64,000 nt of DNA. It comes from Polynucleobacter sp. MWH-UH19D. Lineage in GTDB: Bacteria; Pseudomonadota; Gammaproteobacteria; Burkholderiales; Burkholderiaceae. The DNA is taken from positions 1,488,001 through 1,552,000 of the forward strand of contig NZ_CP099571.1 of NCBI RefSeq assembly GCF_040409795.1. The letters run 5' to 3'. Both the position numbers and the translations under genes were made by a program. Shown here piece by piece: positions 18,301 through 27,365 of this stretch; position 1 is the first letter of the stretch; each line of letters opens with the position of its first letter. The notes below the pieces were generated by a model that did not search any database, was not told the origin of the DNA, and saw nothing but the letters and a program-made list of their open reading frames with translations.

Positions 18301-19227
18301 ATGACTCAAATAATCGATTGGCAAACCTTGAACGCTTATTACTCCGACCACTTTGTTTTACCCCTTCCCCCGGGACATCGCTTTCCGATGGAAAAATATT
18401 CACGCTTACGTGACTTGGTTGGTGAACTTCCCAATCTATTTCTCATTGAGGCTCCTGCAGCAAGTGACACCCAACTACTCTATGCCCATGATGCAAGTTA
18501 TCTCTTAAGAGTGACCAGCGGAAAGTTAAGCGATGCAGAACAAAAAGAAATTGGCTTTCCGTGGAGCGAAAAGATGGTTGAGCGTTCTAGACGCTCTGCA
18601 GGCGCAACTATCGCTGCAGCCAAGAGTGCAATGCAGGAGGGAATCTCGGGAAACTTGGCTGGCGGCACACATCATGCTTATCGCAATCGCGGTAGTGGCT
18701 TCTGCGTTTTTAACGATGCAGCGGTTGCCGCACGGACCCTACAAAAAGAAGTGAGCTCAAAGTTAAAGGCAGCAATTATTGACCTCGATGTACACCAAGG
18801 CAATGGCACGGCATCAATACTGCAGCATGACCCATCGATATTTACCTTATCCATTCATGGAGAAAACAATTTTCCATTTCAGAAAGAGGTGAGTGACTTA
18901 GATTGCGGACTTGATGATGGCTGCGATGATCAAACTTACTTACGCGCCCTGCACGAATGTCTTGATCAATTAGATAATCGATTTAGACCTGACTTCATTA
19001 TTTATCTGGCTGGCGCTGACCCTCACGAGGATGACCGTCTTGGCAGACTCAACATTACTAAAATAGGCATGCAATTAAGAGACGAGGCCATATTTCAGTA
19101 TGGTCTTGACCGAAATACTCCAATTGCATTCTCAATGGCAGGCGGTTATGGCAAAGAGATTGAATCTACTGTAGCAATCCATCTCCAAACCATTCAAACC
19201 GCTCTGCAATTTCAACTGCGGTATTAA
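18301..19227 (+). CDS. Histone deacetylase superfamily (AcuC/HDAC-like) deacetylase
   Basis: A 308-residue protein with the HDAC fold. The paired active-site histidines are His124-His125, in GGTHHAYRNRGSGFCVFND. The zinc ligands Asp161 and His165 are in DLDVHQGNGT, with further ligands around GADPHEDDRLG and the catalytic-region tyrosine in MAGGYGKE. Bacterial members deacetylate acetyl-lysine, acetylpolyamines or similar amides. The start at 18301 has no strong ribosome-binding site. The gene stands alone, so the physiological substrate is not indicated. Confidence 0.9.
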   Translation: MTQIIDWQTLNAYYSDHFVLPLPPGHRFPMEKYSRLRDLVGELPNLFLIEAPAASDTQLLYAHDASYLLRVTSGKLSDAEQKEIGFPWSEKMVERSRRSAGATIAAAKSAMQEGISGNLAGGTHHAYRNRGSGFCVFNDAAVAARTLQKEVSSKLKAAIIDLDVHQGNGTASILQHDPSIFTLSIHGENNFPFQKEVSDLDCGLDDGCDDQTYLRALHECLDQLDNRFRPDFIIYLAGADPHEDDRLGRLNITKIGMQLRDEAIFQYGLDRNTPIAFSMAGGYGKEIESTVAIHLQTIQTALQFQLRY

Positions 19228-19244
19228 AACTTTTGCCGTCAGCT

Positions 19245-19766
19245 CTACTTCTTCTTTGAAGGGGCTTTTGCTGCCGACAAGTTACTAACACTCTCAACAC
19301 TCTTTTCAAAGCTTGCAAAAGAGTCAGCCATGGCGGCACGCACTAACTCAAAGTTCTGCAGTGCATTATTGAAAGAAGTTTTAAAAATAGAAACGTAGGC
19401 TTCGCTTCCAACGGGTGCATTATTTGTTGCATCGTTTACAAAATGAATTAAATCGCTTTTTGATGCCTGAATCATCTCTTCGGCAATTTGCGACAACTCT
19501 TGATTACCGCTTTTAAGTACATTCATTAATTGCTGTTGATAATGCATCACTTCTTTTGCGGCATCCTGCAAAACTTCTGCATGCACATAATCAAATGCTG
19601 TTTTTGGATCGTGGGCTTTCATGAGATCAGAAACACGCTGTTGAATTAATTCAGCGAATTCTTGGGCGGTCTTTTGATTAATACTAGCGATCGCTTGGGC
19701 GCTTTCCATTGCAACACGACTAGCCGCTTTACTAGCATCAATTGCCTTTTGTGGACTTTTACTCAT
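19245..19766 (-). CDS. Phasin family protein
   Basis: A 173-residue, largely helical protein matching the phasin family (PF09361) by its long amphipathic helices rich in Ala, Gln and Ser, and by its C-terminal SFEKSVESVSNLSAAKAPSKKK tail. Phasins coat polyhydroxyalkanoate granules and control their number and size. No PHA synthase gene is in the window, so the granule link rests on the family. Confidence 0.82.
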   Translation of the reverse strand: MSKSPQKAIDASKAASRVAMESAQAIASINQKTAQEFAELIQQRVSDLMKAHDPKTAFDYVHAEVLQDAAKEVMHYQQQLMNVLKSGNQELSQIAEEMIQASKSDLIHFVNDATNNAPVGSEAYVSIFKTSFNNALQNFELVRAAMADSFASFEKSVESVSNLSAAKAPSKKK

Positions 19767-19877
19767 AACCCCTCCATAGAGATATTGGTAAATACCAATC
19801 TACTCCAGTTTAGGGGTCTTGCCATAGAGAAATACCAGTAGAGCCTTGCCTCACCAGACCCCACATCCTTTTGGCGA

Positions 19878-20537
19878 TTATTTTGCTGTAGCGGTGCCTG
19901 ACGTTGCCTTCTTAGGCATGCTATTAAGGGTTGCCGCGTCGTTTAATTGTTGGTCTACCAAATATAAAGCGCCACCGTAGTTTGCCTGTAAGTCATAACC
20001 AGATAGTCCAACTGTATATATGGTGATATTGGGATTAAACGAACGAATCGTTCCGCCAGAGCCAGCCGAGAAATTAGCATCTACATCAATTCCACCTTGC
20101 TGACCGTCTATTGTCGAGAGTAGAAACTGATCAATTGCAGAAGTGGTTTTGAATATGACGATTTGATATTGTTTTTGGTAGCCAGCACCCAAGCCCTCCC
20201 CGGTCTTAACATCTTGCATAAATACAGGCTCTTTACGGCGCTTGTCATATAAAACCCCTTCGCCACGCGCCACTACCAACAACACAATATTGATGTTGGT
20301 CGCATTAAAAACCGCATACCCTGCTGCCGCATCAATTTCTTTTTTAGCCGCTGGATTTTGCTTTAGCAAAGCATCTAAGCCCATTTGAGCCATCTTTAGG
20401 GTTGCTGCACGCTTTTCAAGAATCTCCTGCTGGGTTAGTGGCTTGCCATCTTTACCGGTTGATTGGCAACCGGAAAGGGCCAACAGACCGATAACAATCC
20501 AGAAAATGGGTTTTATTAGCGTTATTGAAATGCGCAT
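19878..20537 (-). CDS. SYLF-domain lipoprotein
   Basis: A 219-residue protein with a lipoprotein signal peptide and lipobox LSGC (near residue 24), followed by a SYLF (YSC84/Ysc84-like) lipid-binding domain. The domain is visible in AAGYAVFNATNINIVLLVVARGEG and the later VDANFSAGSGG. In bacteria such proteins are attached to the envelope, with unknown function; in eukaryotes the domain binds phosphoinositides. It is divergent from ahpC. Confidence 0.85.
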   Translation of the reverse strand: MRISITLIKPIFWIVIGLLALSGCQSTGKDGKPLTQQEILEKRAATLKMAQMGLDALLKQNPAAKKEIDAAAGYAVFNATNINIVLLVVARGEGVLYDKRRKEPVFMQDVKTGEGLGAGYQKQYQIVIFKTTSAIDQFLLSTIDGQQGGIDVDANFSAGSGGTIRSFNPNITIYTVGLSGYDLQANYGGALYLVDQQLNDAATLNSMPKKATSGTATAK

Positions 20538-20758
20538 GAATGGGCTCTTTTGGGATCGTATTGAAACGGGTTTGGACTAGCCGCCATTATCCACGCATTA
20601 GAGGGTGTTTAAGCAAGAAAAAGCTAGATTTTGTTATCTAATAAATCGATTATTTATATCAATATTATTCATTATACAAATATAAAGATAGTCCCTAGAA
20701 TGGACCCCGTTGTCAAAGTTTTTCACAAATCATTTAGTTAAAAAGGAAAAGGAGCACC

Positions 20759-21322
20759 ATGTCTATTATCAACACAGCGGTACAACCATTTAAAACCGAA
20801 GCATTCCACAATGGCAAATTTGTAACTGTTACTGACGAGACCCTCAAAGGTAAATGGTCAGTTCTCATTTTCATGCCAGCAGCATTTACCTTTAACTGCC
20901 CAACTGAGATTGAGGATGCAGCTGAGAACTATGCTGAGTTCCAAAAAATGGGTGCTGAAGTGTATATCGTTACAACGGATACTCACTTCTCACACAAAGT
21001 TTGGCATGAGACATCTCCAGCTGTTGGTAAAGCTAAGTTCCCACTCGTTGGCGATCCAACCCATACACTAACAAATGCTTTTGGCGTTCACATCCCTGAA
21101 GCTGGTTTGGCATTGCGTGGCACTTTCATCATTAACCCAGAAGGTGTTATCAAGACAGCTGAGATTCATTCCAATGAAATCGCACGTGACGTATCTGAGA
21201 CATTGCGCAAGCTCAAAGCTGCTCAATATACAGCTGCTCACCCAGGTGAAGTATGCCCAGCTAAATGGAAAGAAGGTGCAGCAACTTTGACACCATCTTT
21301 GGATCTTGTAGGAAAGATTTAA
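20759..21322 (+). CDS. ahpC: Alkyl hydroperoxide reductase subunit C (peroxiredoxin)
   Basis: A 187-residue typical 2-Cys peroxiredoxin. The peroxidatic Cys47 is in FTFNCPTE and the resolving Cys166 in GEVCPAKW near the C terminus. It reduces hydrogen peroxide and organic hydroperoxides and is recycled by AhpF. A strong AAGGAAAAGGAG ribosome-binding site precedes the ATG. The roughly 220-base AT-rich upstream region is where an OxyR site would be expected. The residue before the peroxidatic Cys is Asn where most AhpC have Val. Confidence 0.95.
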   Translation: MSIINTAVQPFKTEAFHNGKFVTVTDETLKGKWSVLIFMPAAFTFNCPTEIEDAAENYAEFQKMGAEVYIVTTDTHFSHKVWHETSPAVGKAKFPLVGDPTHTLTNAFGVHIPEAGLALRGTFIINPEGVIKTAEIHSNEIARDVSETLRKLKAAQYTAAHPGEVCPAKWKEGAATLTPSLDLVGKI

Positions 21323-21343
21323 TTATCTAAACCTCAACCAATC

Positions 21344-21393
21344 AGACTCTCTTCGGAGAGTCTATTGGAGAGGATCAGATCCTGTCCAATAGA
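21344..21393 (+). promoter_or_regulatory. Double hairpin between ahpC and ahpF
   Basis: Two inverted repeats fill the gap between the genes. The first, at 21344-21363, is AGACTCTC-TTCG-GAGAGTCT with a UUCG tetraloop. The second, 21361-21393, is a 33-base near-perfect palindrome with a single G-G mismatch. They share three bases, so they could exclude each other. Neither is followed by a T-run, so transcript processing, stability or partial attenuation is more likely than full termination. Confidence 0.7.
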
Positions 21394-21423
21394 CCCACTG
21401 AAATTTTTATAAAGGATGTCACC

Positions 21424-23004
21424 ATGTTAGATAACAACATTAAGACCCAGTTAAAAGCGTATTTTGAAAAGATTGTTTCTCCAATCACTCTAACTGCATC
21501 GTTAGACGACAGTCCAGCTTCTGCTCAAATGCGTGAACTACTCAATGAAGTTGCCGAGCAGTCAAACAAAATCACTGTACAAACGAACGGCAATGATGAA
21601 CATGTTCCCAGCTTTACCGTCAGTAAAACTGGGGAAGGGGCTCGCATTCGCTTTGCTGGCTTACCAATGGGTCATGAGATGACATCATTCATCTTGGCAA
21701 TCTTGCAAGCGAGTGGATATCCACCCAAGGTTGAAGAAGATATTCTGTCGCGTATTCGTAAATTAGACGGCAAGATGCGCTTCCAAACCTTTATTTCCTT
21801 GTCTTGCCATAACTGCCCTGACGTAGTTCAAGCGCTCAATTTGATGGCGGCAATCAACCCAAATATTGAGCACGAAATGATCGATGGTGCTCTATTCCAA
21901 CCCTTGGTTGATCAGTACCAGATCATGGCGGTCCCAACTGTGATCTTGAATGGCGAGGTATTCGGTCAAGGGCGCATGGGCGCAGAAGAGATCATCGCAA
22001 AACTTGACACTGGCAGTGCAGAAGAGGAAGCAGCTAAGCTCAATGCCAAAGGCGACTTTGATGTATTAGTGATTGGCGGCGGACCTGCTGGCTCTGCGGC
22101 GGCAATTTACGCTGCTCGTAAGGGTATCCGCACAGGCATCGTTGCTGAGCGCTTTGGCGGTCAAGTAATGGACACCTTAGGAATTGAAAACTTCATTTCT
22201 GTATCCCATACCGAAGGCCCTAAGCTTGTTCAAGCTTTAGAGCAGCACGTGAAGGATTATGAAGTAGACATCATGAACCTACAACGGGCTAATGCTTTAC
22301 GCAAAACCAACTCTGGCATTGAAGTAGAGATGGCTAACGGTGCAGTACTCAAAAGCAAATCGGTCATCATTAGCACTGGCGCACGCTGGAGAGAAATGAA
22401 TGTTCCTGGCGAACAAGAGTACCGCAATAAAGGCGTAGCCTACTGCCCTCACTGCGACGGCCCTCTATTTAAAGGCAAGCGTGTTGCCGTTATTGGTGGC
22501 GGCAATTCTGGAGTGGAAGCTGCAATTGACTTAGCGGGCATTGTGAGTCACGTTACCTTAATTGAATTCGATAGCCAACTTCGTGCTGATGCAGTTTTAC
22601 AAACTAAGTTGTTTAGCCTCCCGAATGTGACTGTGATTAAGAGCGCACTCACTAAGGAAGTCTTGGGCGATGGTAGCAAAGTGAATGGCTTGCGCTATCA
22701 AGATCGCAACACCAATGCTGAGCACACGCTTGAACTCGAAGGCATCTTTGTGCAAATTGGCTTGTTGCCAAACACTGAGTGGCTTAAAGGCACGGTTGAC
22801 CTATCACCTCGTGGCGAAATCACGGTTGATGCTAAAGGTGAAACTTCAGTTCCAGGCGTATTCGCAGCAGGTGATTGCACTACCGTTCCATACAAGCAAA
22901 TCATCATTGCTATGGGCGAAGGAGCAAAAGCCTCTTTGGGTGCGTTTGATTACCTCATTCGTCACTCTGTTAGCGAAGAGGCACCGGTCAAGATCGCCGC
23001 GTAA
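21424..23004 (+). CDS. ahpF: Alkyl hydroperoxide reductase subunit F
   Basis: A 526-residue flavoprotein. The N-terminal tandem thioredoxin-like domain carries SCHNC (Cys128, Cys131). The FAD-binding domain begins at [19 protein letters not shown] near residue 213, and the thioredoxin-reductase-like active site is YCPHC (Cys341, Cys344). The NAD-binding motif is [18 protein letters not shown]. AhpF passes electrons from NADH to AhpC. It lies 101 bases downstream of ahpC beyond the paired hairpins, with an AAGGATG-type ribosome-binding site. Confidence 0.95.
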   Translation: MLDNNIKTQLKAYFEKIVSPITLTASLDDSPASAQMRELLNEVAEQSNKITVQTNGNDEHVPSFTVSKTGEGARIRFAGLPMGHEMTSFILAILQASGYPPKVEEDILSRIRKLDGKMRFQTFISLSCHNCPDVVQALNLMAAINPNIEHEMIDGALFQPLVDQYQIMAVPTVILNGEVFGQGRMGAEEIIAKLDTGSAEEEAAKLNAKGDFDVLVIGGGPAGSAAAIYAARKGIRTGIVAERFGGQVMDTLGIENFISVSHTEGPKLVQALEQHVKDYEVDIMNLQRANALRKTNSGIEVEMANGAVLKSKSVIISTGARWREMNVPGEQEYRNKGVAYCPHCDGPLFKGKRVAVIGGGNSGVEAAIDLAGIVSHVTLIEFDSQLRADAVLQTKLFSLPNVTVIKSALTKEVLGDGSKVNGLRYQDRNTNAEHTLELEGIFVQIGLLPNTEWLKGTVDLSPRGEITVDAKGETSVPGVFAAGDCTTVPYKQIIIAMGEGAKASLGAFDYLIRHSVSEEAPVKIAA

Positions 23005-23022
23005 TCATCAGTCAACAAATAA

Positions 23023-23052
23023 AAAACCCCAGAGATACTTCTGGGGTTTTTT
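23023..23052. terminator. Bidirectional terminator between ahpF and the DUF3833 gene
   Basis: The hairpin CCCCAG-AGATACTT-CTGGGG is flanked by AAAAAA on the left and TTTTTT on the right. It sits between two convergent genes and can serve both. Confidence 0.9.
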
Positions 23053-23073
23053 ATCGTTCCCGATAAATCAAAA

Positions 23074-23622
23074 TTAACGCTTATAAAAACTGAGTGTCAC
23101 TTCACCTAACTCAATGCCAAATTTACTCATTTTGGCTTTATTGAGCATCACTTTTGAGTTCATCAGATACATCCAGTCATCAAACTGAACGTGATAAATG
23201 GTGCCATCTACAGGTAGTGCAAGCGTATATGCCCAATTAAGCGCATTGCCTGCAGCAATACCATTGGCATCACCTACAACATCATCCGCCCTACCAACAT
23301 ACTTACCGGGGGAAACCTCAGTAATGGTCCAAATACGTTTTTGCTTAGTGCCATCTGAATATTCAAAACTCTCATCCAGAACGCCTACTTTTTTGCCATC
23401 CACCAGTTTCCAGCTGGCCTGCATGAGCACCGTAAATCGCTTCACCACTTGACCGCTGCGATTGGTGAAGATGCCATAAGCATCAATCGTGCCATTGAAA
23501 TACTCACTCAAATCTAGAGTGGGCTTCTCATTAGCATATTGGGATACTTGAGGCCCTGCGCAACCGAACAAAAACTGCCCGCAAAGAGCTAATACCAATA
23601 ATTTCTTCAATAGACTTTTCAT
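23074..23622 (-). CDS. DUF3833 family lipoprotein
   Basis: A 182-residue protein with a lipoprotein signal (lipobox LFGC around residue 21). It carries the DUF3833 sequence pattern DLSEYFNGTIDAYGIFTNRSG and a later WTITEVSPGKYVGRADDVVG. The function is unknown. It is the last of three overlapping leftward genes (DCC protein, chalcone-isomerase-like protein, DUF3833), each overlapping the next by 4 bases. The same families recur near photolyase-type genes in other proteobacteria. Confidence 0.85.
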   Translation of the reverse strand: MKSLLKKLLVLALCGQFLFGCAGPQVSQYANEKPTLDLSEYFNGTIDAYGIFTNRSGQVVKRFTVLMQASWKLVDGKKVGVLDESFEYSDGTKQKRIWTITEVSPGKYVGRADDVVGDANGIAAGNALNWAYTLALPVDGTIYHVQFDDWMYLMNSKVMLNKAKMSKFGIELGEVTLSFYKR

Positions 23623-24185
23623 TGGTTACAAGATTCCTGTAATAAGGGTGGTGGACAGTGCTGCCCCAATAACTGTTCACGCAATTTGGGTGCGCTGGTT
23701 TTTGAATCCAACCAAATTCCAAAAAACGCTCTAGAAAAATCAGGCCCTGCTATTTGTGCAAGTGGCTTTCCATCAAAATAGAAAGTGGTTCCTTGTTTTG
23801 GGTTATAGATTGCCGTCAGACTTTGACCAGGCTCTACGTTTGGCAAAAAGCTAGCCAATTGCTTTCCCCAATTCTGCGCCTGTGAATCAGGCACGCCTAA
23901 CTTGCGCATCTCTTCGGCGGAACGATTGGCAATGGCAAGTCCATTTAAGGATTTGTGATATTGCAAATCCAAAGCAAACTCAGAGGAGCTAAAGGAGCCC
24001 GAACGATAAAGGCTAGCATCGTATACATGTAGCCCCCACCAAGTCAGTTTGCCACCGCCCTGCAGCTTTGCAGGATTTAAAGCCTGATCAATAAAAGTGA
24101 GTTCACGCGCAAGACCTATAGAGGCCAATCCACATCCTACTAATAACGTAGAAACCACAACAATCTTTGTAACAAATCGCATCAT
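23619..24185 (-). CDS. Chalcone-isomerase-like periplasmic protein
   Basis: A 188-residue exported protein with a signal peptide and a chalcone-isomerase-like fold, seen in GKLTWWGLHVYDASLYRSGSF, a middle RSAEEMRKLGV segment and FYFDGKPLAQIAGPDFSRAFFGIWLD. Bacterial members lack a proven isomerase role and probably bind a fatty-acid-like or other hydrophobic ligand. It sits between the DCC and DUF3833 genes with 4-base overlaps on both sides. Confidence 0.82.
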   Translation of the reverse strand: MMRFVTKIVVVSTLLVGCGLASIGLARELTFIDQALNPAKLQGGGKLTWWGLHVYDASLYRSGSFSSSEFALDLQYHKSLNGLAIANRSAEEMRKLGVPDSQAQNWGKQLASFLPNVEPGQSLTAIYNPKQGTTFYFDGKPLAQIAGPDFSRAFFGIWLDSKTSAPKLREQLLGQHCPPPLLQESCNQ

Positions 24186-24577
24186 TTTTTCTGTACTAAA
24201 CGCAATGCAGTTGGACCAAGAGCATTTGAAATCGCATGTCGATTTTTAGCAAAAACTTGATAGGAGAACTGTAATAATGGCTGCAAGATCTGCCTAGAAA
24301 ATAGCCAGGCTAGAAATGGTAGATTTGCCCTTCGATAAGCTTCAGGGAATACCGCTGCACCATGAATCAAGGAGCCATCTTCATATTGGGCATACATTGC
24401 CGCGAGAGCTTGCTCACAAGAAACACCCAATTTAGCAGCATCGTATTGCTCTGAATTCACATCTACAAATCTGAGCAGGTCTTGCTGATTGCGTCTAGAT
24501 AAAAACAGAATCTCAGCCTGGCACAAAGGGCATGCGCCATCATAAAACAAGGTGAGTTTTTGTAAATTGCCTGCCAT
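24182..24577 (-). CDS. DCC family thiol-disulfide oxidoreductase-like protein (DUF393)
   Basis: A 131-residue protein opening with the DCC motif FYDGACPLCQAEI, in which Asp, Cys and Cys are the defining residues. It has a thioredoxin-like redox arrangement, but the true activity is unknown. The ATG at 24575-24577 is used; an in-frame GTG 11 codons upstream (24610) is possible, and neither has a clear ribosome-binding site. It heads the three-gene unit with the chalcone-isomerase-like and DUF3833 genes and is divergent from the SDR gene. Confidence 0.82.
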   Translation of the reverse strand: MAGNLQKLTLFYDGACPLCQAEILFLSRRNQQDLLRFVDVNSEQYDAAKLGVSCEQALAAMYAQYEDGSLIHGAAVFPEAYRRANLPFLAWLFSRQILQPLLQFSYQVFAKNRHAISNALGPTALRLVQKK

Positions 24578-24636
24578 AGAGCAAGTGTAAGACTTATTCA
24601 ATAAACTCACAGAACACTAGCTTACTTTTTACCCAC

Positions 24637-25332
24637 TTGAAAATACTCTCCAAACCCTTTCGTGCATTAGTCATTGGCTCCTCGGGAACGATTGGCTCAG
24701 GATTTGTTGACCTACTGCAAAATAACCCCTCTTGCGTAGGGGTTGCGGGTATTCACCGCAATTCAATACCCCCCATTAATTATCTTGATCCCGATACTAT
24801 TCAAACCAGTGCAATCGCACTCTCCCAAGATGGCCCTTATCAACTGATCATTAATACGATCGGGGTATTACACACAAGTCAATGGATGCCAGAAAAACGA
24901 CTAGAAGATTTAAACCCAGATCAATTGACTGAACTCATGCAAATTAATGCGATTGGACCAGCCTTAACCATTCGTCATTTCTTGCCGCTATTGGATCCAG
25001 CGGGAAGCTTAATGGTTACACTCTCGGCCAAAGTTGGGAGTATTGAAGACAATCGCTTGGGTGGTTGGTACAGCTATCGGAGCTCTAAGGCTGCACTCAA
25101 TATGCTAATTAAAACGGCTTCAATCGAACTTGCAAGAACAAAACCCAATATTGCTTTAATAGCTATGCACCCTGGTACTGTTAATTCCAGACTATCGCAA
25201 CCTTTTCGCGGTCAGCAAATCGGCCGTCCTGCCCATGATGCTTGCACTGACATGCTAACTGTCATGAGCAACATTGAATCCAAAGACACAGGAAACTTTT
25301 ATTCTTACTCTGGCGAGAAATTGCCCTGGTAG
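24637..25332 (+). CDS. SDR family oxidoreductase (CsgA/C-factor-like)
   Basis: A 231-residue short-chain dehydrogenase with the nucleotide-binding motif GSSGTIGSG near residue 14, and a Tyr-x3-Lys catalytic pair in YSYRSSKAAL. It starts at a TTG codon with a weak ribosome-binding site, and no better start is seen. The type is close to the C-factor/SniffeR-like SDRs often found with photolyase-type genes. It is divergent from the DCC operon and convergent with the DUF2256-photolyase operon. Confidence 0.8.
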   Translation: MKILSKPFRALVIGSSGTIGSGFVDLLQNNPSCVGVAGIHRNSIPPINYLDPDTIQTSAIALSQDGPYQLIINTIGVLHTSQWMPEKRLEDLNPDQLTELMQINAIGPALTIRHFLPLLDPAGSLMVTLSAKVGSIEDNRLGGWYSYRSSKAALNMLIKTASIELARTKPNIALIAMHPGTVNSRLSQPFRGQQIGRPAHDACTDMLTVMSNIESKDTGNFYSYSGEKLPW

Positions 25333-25342
25333 CTCTCGTTCA

Positions 25343-25507
25343 TTAGGCTTTATCGGAACGCTTTCTGCAAGCGTCTGAGCAATACTTAATAGAGTCCCAA
25401 TTCTTTTCCCATGACTTTCGCCAAGTCATCTCCCTTTTACAAACAACACAAAGCTTGCTTGGCAAAAAAGATTTATTACCCTTAAACGAAGTTTTTACGC
25501 CCTTCAT
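25343..25507 (-). CDS. DUF2256 small zinc-ribbon-like protein
   Basis: A 54-residue frame read directly from the sequence. It contains the pattern CVVCKREMTWRKSWEKNW followed by YCSDACRKR, two Cys pairs 20 residues apart around a Trp-rich core, which is the DUF2256 signature. Its ATG overlaps the photolyase TGA in an ATGA arrangement (25504-25507), so it is probably translationally coupled. DUF2256 genes are habitual neighbours of iron-sulfur photolyase/cryptochrome genes; the function is unknown. A metal-binding role is inferred from the cysteines. Confidence 0.88.
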   Translation of the reverse strand: MKGVKTSFKGNKSFLPSKLCVVCKREMTWRKSWEKNWDSIKYCSDACRKRSDKA

Positions 25508-27039
25508 AGGCGATCCAGATTATTGAGTATTTTCTGAGCATGCTCCACAATGGCAGCCTGATCAGCATCATGAATCTTCTTCAGATTTGCCGTCATCAAG
25601 CGTGTACGGGGATTGCCATCAAATTGCTCGCGATGCTGAATCAAAAAATTCCAATAGAGAGTTGTCACTGGGCATGCCGTCTCACCAAATCTGACATCGG
25701 GCTTATATTGGCAATCTCCACAATAATTACTCATACGCTTAATATAGGCGCCGCTTGCGATATAGGGCTTGCTGGTAAAGCGACCGCCATTTGCAAATAA
25801 TGCCATTCCTGCAGTATTGGGTAACTCAACCCATTCAATCGCATCTACATAAACCGCCAAGTACCAATCACATACCGCTGATGGCAATATTTCTGCTAAC
25901 AGGGCAAAGTTACCTGTAACCATTAAACGCTGAATATGGTGCGCATAACCATAGTTCAGTGTTTGACCTATGGCGTTTTGCATACAACGCATATTGGTCT
26001 TACCAGTCCAATACCAGCTTGGCAAAGATCGTTGATGATCATAGTAATTATCTGCAGCCATCTTAGGCATATCGAGGTAATACATGCCTCTGACAAATTC
26101 TCGCCAACCCAATATTTGGCGGATAAAGCCCTCGACTGTAGAAAGATCAAGAGAGTATTTTTTCCAAGCATCTACTACCGCTGCAATAACCTCTCTCGGA
26201 TTGAGAAGCTTAAGGTTTAAGGAGCTGGACAAAATTGAGTGCCATCCATAGGGCGTATCCGTCCACATCGCATCTTGATAGATGCCAAAATTTCTCAAGC
26301 GATAGTCAACGAAATATTGAAGTGCCTCTAATGCCTGCTCACGTGTCACTGGCCAACGAAAGTGGTCGAGCGAACCTGGGTGCTCAGGATATTGCTTTTT
26401 CACAAATGCAATCACATCGCGCGTAATGGCATCAGGCTCAAACAAAATAGGGGTTTCAATAATTCCAGGACCAGATTTTGGATAAGGCTTTCGATTATCT
26501 TGATCAAAGTTCCACTGACCACCCTCGGGATTGCCATCTTTATCCAAAAGAATGTCGTGTGTTTTGCGCATTAATCGATAGAAAAACTCCAGACGTAATT
26601 CTTTCTTATTGGCAGCCCACTCTCTAAACTCTCGATGACTGCAATAAAAGTGATCATCTTCGCGCATATCCAAATGAAAATTTGCATCTTTGGCAAGCTT
26701 CTCTATATCCTGCTTTAAGCGCCACTCACCAGGCTCAATGCAAACCAATTGTGAAATATTCTTTTTCTCTAAAGCATCCTTTAGCGCATCTACTATCGAC
26801 AAGCTTGAATCTTGAATGTAGTGAACCGAATATCCTTCGGCTTTGAGCTCTTGCGCAAAATGGCGCATCGCTGATAGAAATAAAGCTATTTTGGCTTTAT
26901 GAGACCAAACAACTTGAGCCTCAGGAACTGATTCAATCATGATCACTTCATCACGCTGAAAATCGTAATCTTTCAGAGCAGCATTTTGCTTATCAAGCTG
27001 ATCCCCTAGAATCAATATGAGTCTTTTGGGTTGATTCAT
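25504..27039 (-). CDS. Iron-sulfur bacterial cryptochrome/(6-4) photolyase
   Basis: A 511-residue protein of the FeS-BCP/PhrB group (DPRP family) rather than the classical CPD photolyases. It begins with the RLILILGDQLD opening. Three C-terminal cysteines, Cys440, Cys443 and Cys456, plus one near residue 352, have the spacing of the 4Fe-4S ligands of this group. It carries FAD and a ribolumazine-type antenna in known members and repairs (6-4) photoproducts with light. It lies in a three-gene operon: TIGR03643 upstream and DUF2256 downstream, both with 4-base overlaps. Confidence 0.92.
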   Translation of the reverse strand: MNQPKRLILILGDQLDKQNAALKDYDFQRDEVIMIESVPEAQVVWSHKAKIALFLSAMRHFAQELKAEGYSVHYIQDSSLSIVDALKDALEKKNISQLVCIEPGEWRLKQDIEKLAKDANFHLDMREDDHFYCSHREFREWAANKKELRLEFFYRLMRKTHDILLDKDGNPEGGQWNFDQDNRKPYPKSGPGIIETPILFEPDAITRDVIAFVKKQYPEHPGSLDHFRWPVTREQALEALQYFVDYRLRNFGIYQDAMWTDTPYGWHSILSSSLNLKLLNPREVIAAVVDAWKKYSLDLSTVEGFIRQILGWREFVRGMYYLDMPKMAADNYYDHQRSLPSWYWTGKTNMRCMQNAIGQTLNYGYAHHIQRLMVTGNFALLAEILPSAVCDWYLAVYVDAIEWVELPNTAGMALFANGGRFTSKPYIASGAYIKRMSNYCGDCQYKPDVRFGETACPVTTLYWNFLIQHREQFDGNPRTRLMTANLKKIHDADQAAIVEHAQKILNNLDRL

Positions 27040-27305
27040 TTGCTTTTATATTGAGTGGGGCAATAAGCACGTTGAACCAATTTACTTCGAAGTGCCACAT
27101 GCTTTGTGACTCTTCCAGAGACTCGTTCACGCCATAACTCAAATGAAGTTCTTTTGAGTTCTCTACGCATCAACTGAATCACCTGAGATTCAGATAAGCC
27201 AAATGTGGCCTCAATCGCCTCAAACGGCGTTCTGTCTTCCCAAGCCATCTCAATGAGGCGAGATAAATCCTCTTGAGAAAGTATTTTGGCTAGGGCTTTA
27301 GGCAT
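27036..27305 (-). CDS. TIGR03643 family protein
   Basis: An 89-residue protein with a helix-turn-helix-like region (DLSRLIEMAWEDRTPFEAIEATFGLSESQVIQLMRREL) followed by a basic tail, SFELWRERVSGR, that marks the TIGR03643 family. It heads the photolyase operon and overlaps the photolyase start by 4 bases. The family is nearly always found beside FeS photolyases. A DNA-binding or accessory role is possible, but nothing is proven. Confidence 0.87.
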   Translation of the reverse strand: MPKALAKILSQEDLSRLIEMAWEDRTPFEAIEATFGLSESQVIQLMRRELKRTSFELWRERVSGRVTKHVALRSKLVQRAYCPTQYKSK

Positions 27306-27365
27306 TCTGCAAGTTTAAGACTTATTTACTAAACTCGTATGAACCCAGTAATTACTTAGCAAACG

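Noticed and set aside
20580..20758. OxyR or Fur site upstream of ahpC
   Set aside because: The stretch is AT-rich with imperfect palindromes, but none fits the OxyR ATAG-N7-CTAT spacing well.
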